Source: Bacteroidota bacterium (GTDB lineage Bacteria; Bacteroidota; Bacteroidia; Sphingobacteriales; Sphingobacteriaceae). From it: a stretch of 64,000 bases of DNA. The DNA is taken from the NCBI GenBank assembly GCA_018266915.1, contig JAFDZM010000091.1:22438-86437 (forward strand), in the 5' to 3' direction. A model generated the notes under the pieces. That model ran no database searches. It was not told the DNA's origin and saw nothing but the letters and a program-made list of their open reading frames with translations. A program made the translations under genes and the position numbers. Shown here one piece after another: positions 59,782 through 64,000 of this stretch. The stretch's first letter is position 1; every line of letters begins with the position of its first letter.

Positions 59782-60075
59782 TTATTTCTTTTTGAATTTC
59801 TTACCTGGATTACGGCTAGTGTGAAATATAGAATAGACGATTACTTCTTTCTTTATTATTTCAAATACAATTACATAAGGAAACTTATACAACACGGCTT
59901 GTCTGAAATTTCTCTTGATTTTGCTATAGACTAACGGCAATTCTTCCAATTTGTCATAATAGCTCTCTAGTTCATCGAGAAAAAGATCGCCCAATCCGAC
60001 TTGTTGTTCATTGTACCATTCATATGCCTCTTTTGCCATTTCAATGGCTCTGGGCTTGATAACAAGTTGATACAT
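59782..60075 (-). CDS. ParE/RelE-family toxin
   Basis: 97 residues, RelE/ParE fold: MYQLVIKPRAIEMAKEAYEW, a helix-rich middle with DELESYYDKLEELP, and YVIVFEIIKKEVIVYSIFHT at the end, the ParE signature strand pair. Gyrase or ribosome poison type is not decided. Starts at the TAATG overlap with its antitoxin gene. Confidence 0.85.
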   Translation of the reverse strand: MYQLVIKPRAIEMAKEAYEWYNEQQVGLGDLFLDELESYYDKLEELPLVYSKIKRNFRQAVLYKFPYVIVFEIIKKEVIVYSIFHTSRNPGKKFKKK

Positions 60076-60314
60076 TAAAATGGTCTTTCGCCTTTGATTA
60101 TCTGTCTGGCCTCGTTTCGGGTATACGATTTGCTTTGCCCACTAAGATGCAACTCCCGTTCCATTTCCAATATTTGTAATTGTTCATCAGATAGAACGAA
60201 AGTTTCTTTTTCCTCTATGTCTTTTTCTAATAAAGTATACACAGCCTTAATTTTATTGTCATCAGCGTTTGCCAGATAAGACATTAAACGGTTACGGATT
60301 GCTGCAATGGTCAT
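60075..60314 (-). CDS. Antitoxin of the ParE-type pair
   Basis: 79 residues from ATG 60314. N-terminal helical DNA-binding-like region (AAIRNRLMSYLANADDNKI) and a charged C-terminus (LEKDIEEKETFVLSDEQLQ) that should wrap the toxin. Toxin and antitoxin overlap by one base (TAATG), antitoxin first. A TTG two codons upstream is less likely. Confidence 0.8.
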   Translation of the reverse strand: MTIAAIRNRLMSYLANADDNKIKAVYTLLEKDIEEKETFVLSDEQLQILEMERELHLSGQSKSYTRNEARQIIKGERPF

Positions 60315-60336
60315 ATACAAAGTTAAGTAATTAAGG

Positions 60337-60364
60337 TCTCATATCTCAAATCTCATATCTCAAA
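60337..60364. repeat. Perfect 14-bp tandem duplication
   Basis: TCTCATATCTCAAA at 60337-60350 repeated exactly at 60351-60364, upstream of the antitoxin gene on the minus strand. Confidence 0.8.
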
Positions 60365-60485
60365 TCCGCGCAGCACCCCCAATCGTTAAATAATGTTAAA
60401 AGATGTTAAACCGAAGCGCCTGATAATAAATAGCTTACAAATAAGCCGGATATTAGGGTATTGATAAACTTTTACCCTCGTAACC

Positions 60486-63400
60486 ATGCACTTTAACAAG
60501 ATCAACAACCTTTTGGGTTGGCTCTGCTTTGTCATTGCATCCACTACCTACATCCTTACCCTCGAACCATCCGTAAGCTTTTGGGACTGCGGCGAATTCA
60601 TCGCCTGCGCCTATCGCCTGCAGGTATCGCACCAGCCGGGATACCCCCTTTTCGCCATGATTTGTAAGGTGTTCTCCTTATTAAGTTTCGGCGACGTGCA
60701 TAAGGTAGCCTACTTTACCAATATGGCTTGTGCACTGGCCAGTGGGGCAACCATCATGTTCCTGTTCTGGACGATCACACTAATGGCAAGGAAGATGATG
60801 CTGAAGAATGGCGATCAGCCTGACGGCGTTAAACAAACACTCATCTTTGGTGCAGGTATTGTTGGCGCGTTGGCCTTAGCTTTTAGCGACACATTTTGGT
60901 TTTCGGCTGTGGAGACGATCGTTTTTGCCATGTCGGCATTGTGCACAGCTATTGTATTTTGGGCAATATTGAAGTGGGATTCACATTCATCCGAACCCGG
61001 CGCCGACAAATGGATTGTATTTATTGCCTATATGATCGGTTTATCCATCGGTATACATCTTCTAAACCTGCTTACAATTCCTGCTGTCGTATTCGTTTAC
61101 TATTTCCGCAGATATAAAAATATCAGCCTAAAAACCGGCATTATTGCGCTCCTTATTAGTATTGGTATACTGGCATTTGTACAATTCGGCATCAGGGGAT
61201 ATACAGTTGCAATTGCGGCTTATACTGACCTTTTCTTTGTAAATACATTGGGATTGGGTTTTGGCAGTGGAGCGATTTTCTTTTTTATTCTGCTGATCGG
61301 TGCATTGATATTAGGTATTCGCTACAGCATCCGCAAGGGTAAACCGGTGCTCAACCTCGCTTTGGTTTGTATCACGTTTATCTATTTTGGCTACTGTTCG
61401 TTCGCTTATGTGCCTATCCGCGCAACTGCCAATACCGACCTGAATAACTCGCATCCTGACAACGCCTTTACCTTATACTGGTACCTGAACCGGGGCCAAT
61501 ATGGCGATGTGCCTTTGGTATCGGGACCATATTATGATGCTAAAATAACCGACCAAACTGATGGCGGTACTATATATGCCAAAGGCAAAAATAAATATGA
61601 ATCGGCTGGAAAGACACCTGTTTATACTTACGACCATACAACAGTTTTACCCCGCATGTTTAGCCAACGGGACCAGGATCCGCAGTTTTATAAGCAATGG
61701 CTCGGACTTTCAGACAACGATGTGCCTACTTTTTCGGATAATCTTCGATTTATGTTCACCTGGCAGATATGGCAAATGTACGGGCGGTATTTCCTGTGGA
61801 ATTTTGCCGGGCGTTATAATCAGCAGGACGGTCAGCTTCAAAAAAGCGGTATGCATGATTATGCCAATGGCGACTGGACAACCGGTATCTTCGACAAAGG
61901 CAAGCATCTTCCAAATTCTGTTCTGAATGATAAGGGTTATACACCGCTTTATGCACTGCCTTTAATACTTGGGTTGATCGGCTTGTTTTATCATTCCCGC
62001 CAAAGCAAAAAGGATGCATTTATAGTTGGATTGTTCTGGTTCTTTACCAGTATTGCCATTGTAATGTATGTAAACCAGGCATTTCAACCTCGTGAACGCG
62101 ATTACTCGTATGTGAGCTCGTTTTATGCTTTTGCTATCTGGATTGGCATAGGGGTGATCGCTATTGCAGAATTTATGCGCAAAAAAGTAAATGCCCGCAC
62201 GGCCAGCTTTGCTACTATTGGTTTGTGTCTGCTGGTTGGTCCGGTACTGTTAGTAAAACAGGAGTGGAAGGGGCATGATCGCTCAACCAAGTTGACGGCG
62301 CATGATATGGCATACAATTACCTGATGTCGTGCCCTAAAAATGCGATTTTGTTTACTGGTGCCGACAATGATACCTACTCATTATGGTACGTGCAGGAAG
62401 TAGAAGGAGTAAGACCAGATGTGCGGATTATCGTAAACACGCTATTCGGAAGCGACTGGTATATCCACCAAATGCAGCGCAAAACGAACCAATCAGAGCC
62501 GCTGCCTATCACCATGAACTTTGATAAATACAAGAATGGAACACGCGATTATATCCCCTTTAATGATGCCAGGTTACCTGACTCCGTTGAGCTGAAGGAT
62601 GTGTTTGATTTTGTTACCTCCGACAACCCCCAAACCAAAGTAGAAATGCAGGACGGCGAAGTGCTGAACTATCTTCCAACCAAGAACTTTAAGCTTACTG
62701 TAAACGCTGATGCACTGGTAAAAAACGGCGTGATCACCCCGGATCAGAAGGGTAGGGTGGCAGACAGTATGCAATGGAAGTTCCCGGGGAATTACCTCAT
62801 GAAGGATAACCTGGCACTAATCGATATACTGGCTCATAACGACTGGAAAAGGCCAATATGTTTTACAGTGACTATGCAAAACGATGGCTTCAACGGGCTG
62901 CAGAACTATTTGTACAAGGAAGGCTTTGTTTATCACCTGATCCCATTCAAGCCGGAAGTAAATAACCAGGCTAAGCTAAACACCCGGGTGATGTACGATA
63001 ATGTAATGAACAAATTTAAATGGGGTAATTACAAAACAGCTAAATATTTGGATGAGCAATCAACCGGGTTATTTTATACGCTCATCACCAATACATTTAC
63101 CGAGCTTGCCAATGGTTTAATGGCCGAAGGTCATAATGATATGGCATTAAAAGCCATACAGAAATACGATAACGAGATGCCGGATATTTATCCTTATGTA
63201 GGTATCGCCCAAAGCAAATTCAGGGTGATCGATACGGCTTATCGCTTGCATGCTAATAGTGTGGCGAATAAATATGTGTCGAGTATGGATAATTATATTA
63301 CCGATCAGTTGAATTATGATTATAACCTGCTGCAAGCAAGTCCGGGTGACGTAAATACCTCCGATGTGCAATTTGAAATGTCGGTGCTGAATGCCATGAC

Positions 63401-63506
63401 GCAAATCACCAAGGATAACCAGGAATTAGCTTTGAATACCAAATTACAGTCGCAGTTAAGCGATTATGAAAGCAAGTTTGCCAGTGTGATTGGGAAGCAG
63501 CAATAA
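60486..63506 (+). CDS. DUF2723 membrane glycosyltransferase-like protein
   Basis: 1006 residues. Opens FNKINNLLGWLCFVIASTTY and carries about twelve TM helices (60-330, 500-610) around a large soluble loop and C-terminal tail. The motif WDCGEFIACAYRLQVSHQPG (near the N-terminus, between TM1 and TM2) is the DUF2723/GT117 signature, a GT-C-like membrane enzyme related to protein O-mannosyltransferases. Bacteroidota use such enzymes for surface protein O-glycosylation. Monocistronic; the stop is followed by a palindrome at 63533. Confidence 0.9.
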   Translation: MHFNKINNLLGWLCFVIASTTYILTLEPSVSFWDCGEFIACAYRLQVSHQPGYPLFAMICKVFSLLSFGDVHKVAYFTNMACALASGATIMFLFWTITLMARKMMLKNGDQPDGVKQTLIFGAGIVGALALAFSDTFWFSAVETIVFAMSALCTAIVFWAILKWDSHSSEPGADKWIVFIAYMIGLSIGIHLLNLLTIPAVVFVYYFRRYKNISLKTGIIALLISIGILAFVQFGIRGYTVAIAAYTDLFFVNTLGLGFGSGAIFFFILLIGALILGIRYSIRKGKPVLNLALVCITFIYFGYCSFAYVPIRATANTDLNNSHPDNAFTLYWYLNRGQYGDVPLVSGPYYDAKITDQTDGGTIYAKGKNKYESAGKTPVYTYDHTTVLPRMFSQRDQDPQFYKQWLGLSDNDVPTFSDNLRFMFTWQIWQMYGRYFLWNFAGRYNQQDGQLQKSGMHDYANGDWTTGIFDKGKHLPNSVLNDKGYTPLYALPLILGLIGLFYHSRQSKKDAFIVGLFWFFTSIAIVMYVNQAFQPRERDYSYVSSFYAFAIWIGIGVIAIAEFMRKKVNARTASFATIGLCLLVGPVLLVKQEWKGHDRSTKLTAHDMAYNYLMSCPKNAILFTGADNDTYSLWYVQEVEGVRPDVRIIVNTLFGSDWYIHQMQRKTNQSEPLPITMNFDKYKNGTRDYIPFNDARLPDSVELKDVFDFVTSDNPQTKVEMQDGEVLNYLPTKNFKLTVNADALVKNGVITPDQKGRVADSMQWKFPGNYLMKDNLALIDILAHNDWKRPICFTVTMQNDGFNGLQNYLYKEGFVYHLIPFKPEVNNQAKLNTRVMYDNVMNKFKWGNYKTAKYLDEQSTGLFYTLITNTFTELANGLMAEGHNDMALKAIQKYDNEMPDIYPYVGIAQSKFRVIDTAYRLHANSVANKYVSSMDNYITDQLNYDYNLLQASPGDVNTSDVQFEMSVLNAMTQITKDNQELALNTKLQSQLSDYESKFASVIGKQQ

Positions 63507-63532
63507 AAGTAAGCAACAATAAGGAAAACCTC

Positions 63533-63610
63533 GGGTGTCACACTGAGGCGCTCGAAGTGTGGTGCGGTAAGGCCAGCCCGCCATGCTTCGAGTGCCTCAG
63601 CATGACACCC
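63533..63610. repeat. GGGTGTCA palindromic element
   Basis: GGGTGTCA (63533-63540) and TGACACCC (63603-63610) are exact complements, as are CTGAGGCGCTCGAAG (63543-63557) and CTTCGAGTGCCTCAG (63586-63600) with one mismatch. Lies between convergent genes. Confidence 0.85.
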
Positions 63611-63614
63611 TTCT

Positions 63615-64000
63615 TTAACCATTCAACGGCAACGTTACTACAAACTCGGTAAACTCGCCTTCTTTGGTATCAATGTGAATACTGCCCCCATGGCCCTTCA
63701 CTACAATATCATAACTTAAAGATAGGCCAAGCCCGGTACCTTCTCCGGTAGGTTTGGTGGTAAAGAAGGGCTGCATGATCTTGTCTTTAATAGCCTCCGG
63801 TATACCGTTACCATTATCCTTTACTTTGATCAGGATAGAGCCGTTGTCTTTTGCAGTACTTACCTCAACAGTCGGTTGGTAGTCAGGTCCCTCAGTTTTA
63901 GATTTTTGATTTACCGCATAAAAAGCATTGCTGAATAAGTTGATTAATACCCGGCCAATATCCTGCTGCACGACATTCACCTTCGGCAACGAACTATCAA
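63615..64000 (-). CDS. Histidine kinase C-terminus, cut by the window end
   Basis: At least 128 codons; the gene continues off the right edge. HATPase domain: NLFSNAFYAVNQK (N box), DNGNGIPEAIKDKI (G1), FTTKPTGEGTGLGLSLSYDI (F and G2 boxes), then GHGGSIHIDTKEGEFTEFVV. The kinase sensor and DHp parts lie outside. No partner visible. Confidence 0.85.
   Translation of the reverse strand, partial: DSSLPKVNVVQQDIGRVLINLFSNAFYAVNQKSKTEGPDYQPTVEVSTAKDNGSILIKVKDNGNGIPEAIKDKIMQPFFTTKPTGEGTGLGLSLSYDIVVKGHGGSIHIDTKEGEFTEFVVTLPLNG

Overview
The window looks like chromosomal DNA from a Bacteroidota bacterium of the Sphingobacteriaceae type (Mucilaginibacter/Pedobacter-like). The evidence is: -7 elements of the form TAnnTTTG with few Shine-Dalgarno sites; many SPII lipoproteins with a Cys after a short signal; a giant NHL-repeat protein with a gliding-motility/CHU_C type C-terminus; a DUF2723 membrane glycosyltransferase; GH3 and GH16 glucanases; and several families of intergenic palindromes. 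The species call is inference. I see no rRNA, tRNA, CRISPR array, prophage or transposase.

Layout. 0.15-2 kb: cysE-cysM cysteine synthesis pair separated by a hairpin repeat. 2.4-11 kb: small proteins (DinB, DUF3892, EcsC-like), a response regulator overlapping a PAS/DHp sensor tail to tail, a repeat lipoprotein, and an Lrp/AsnC-EamA exporter pair. 11.3-15 kb: UBP zinc finger, a receiver/thioredoxin-reductase-like fusion, and a cyclic-nucleotide-binding-domain histidine kinase, probably one redox signalling unit. 15-18 kb: TlpA thioredoxin, an HTH protein, an outer-membrane barrel and a lipoprotein. 18-20.5 kb: an arsenic operon (arsR, DUF6428, arsN2, arsC, aquaporin) with two copies of a 16-bp palindromic operator and no ArsB/ACR3 pump. 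20.6-24.9 kb: a histidine kinase, a four-helix-bundle (S23/IVP) gene lying between inverted repeat arms, and a carboxylesterase. 25-31.4 kb: amidase, a lone A-T-TE peptide synthetase whose pocket code reads like glycine, and a Tat-exported Gfo/Idh oxidoreductase. 32.4-33.7 kb: two Cys-rich secreted peptides facing a DUF3347 protein. 34-43.6 kb: NmrA-like protein, ROK regulator, GH3 glucosidase, a TacA-TacT type toxin-antitoxin pair, YceI, a methyltransferase and a VOC protein. 44-50 kb: the NHL giant, a gene with a one-base frameshift in its 5' end, a DUF5020 barrel and two tiny His-rich exported proteins. 50-64 kb: hybrid PAS kinase, GH16, phosphoesterase, response regulator, OmpA lipoprotein, Lys-rich exported repeat protein, porin, ParE-type toxin-antitoxin pair, DUF2723 protein, and a kinase cut by the window end.

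The most notable items are the S23 gene inside the same repeat arms that form gene-less hairpins elsewhere; the pumpless arsenic operon with an aquaporin; the zinc-finger/redox/kinase cluster whose reductase domain has lost its CxxC; the glycine-like A-T-TE synthetase; candidate leaderless promoters with a fixed 5-nt gap from the -7 element to the start codon; and several genes of 47-50 codons that a length cut-off would miss.
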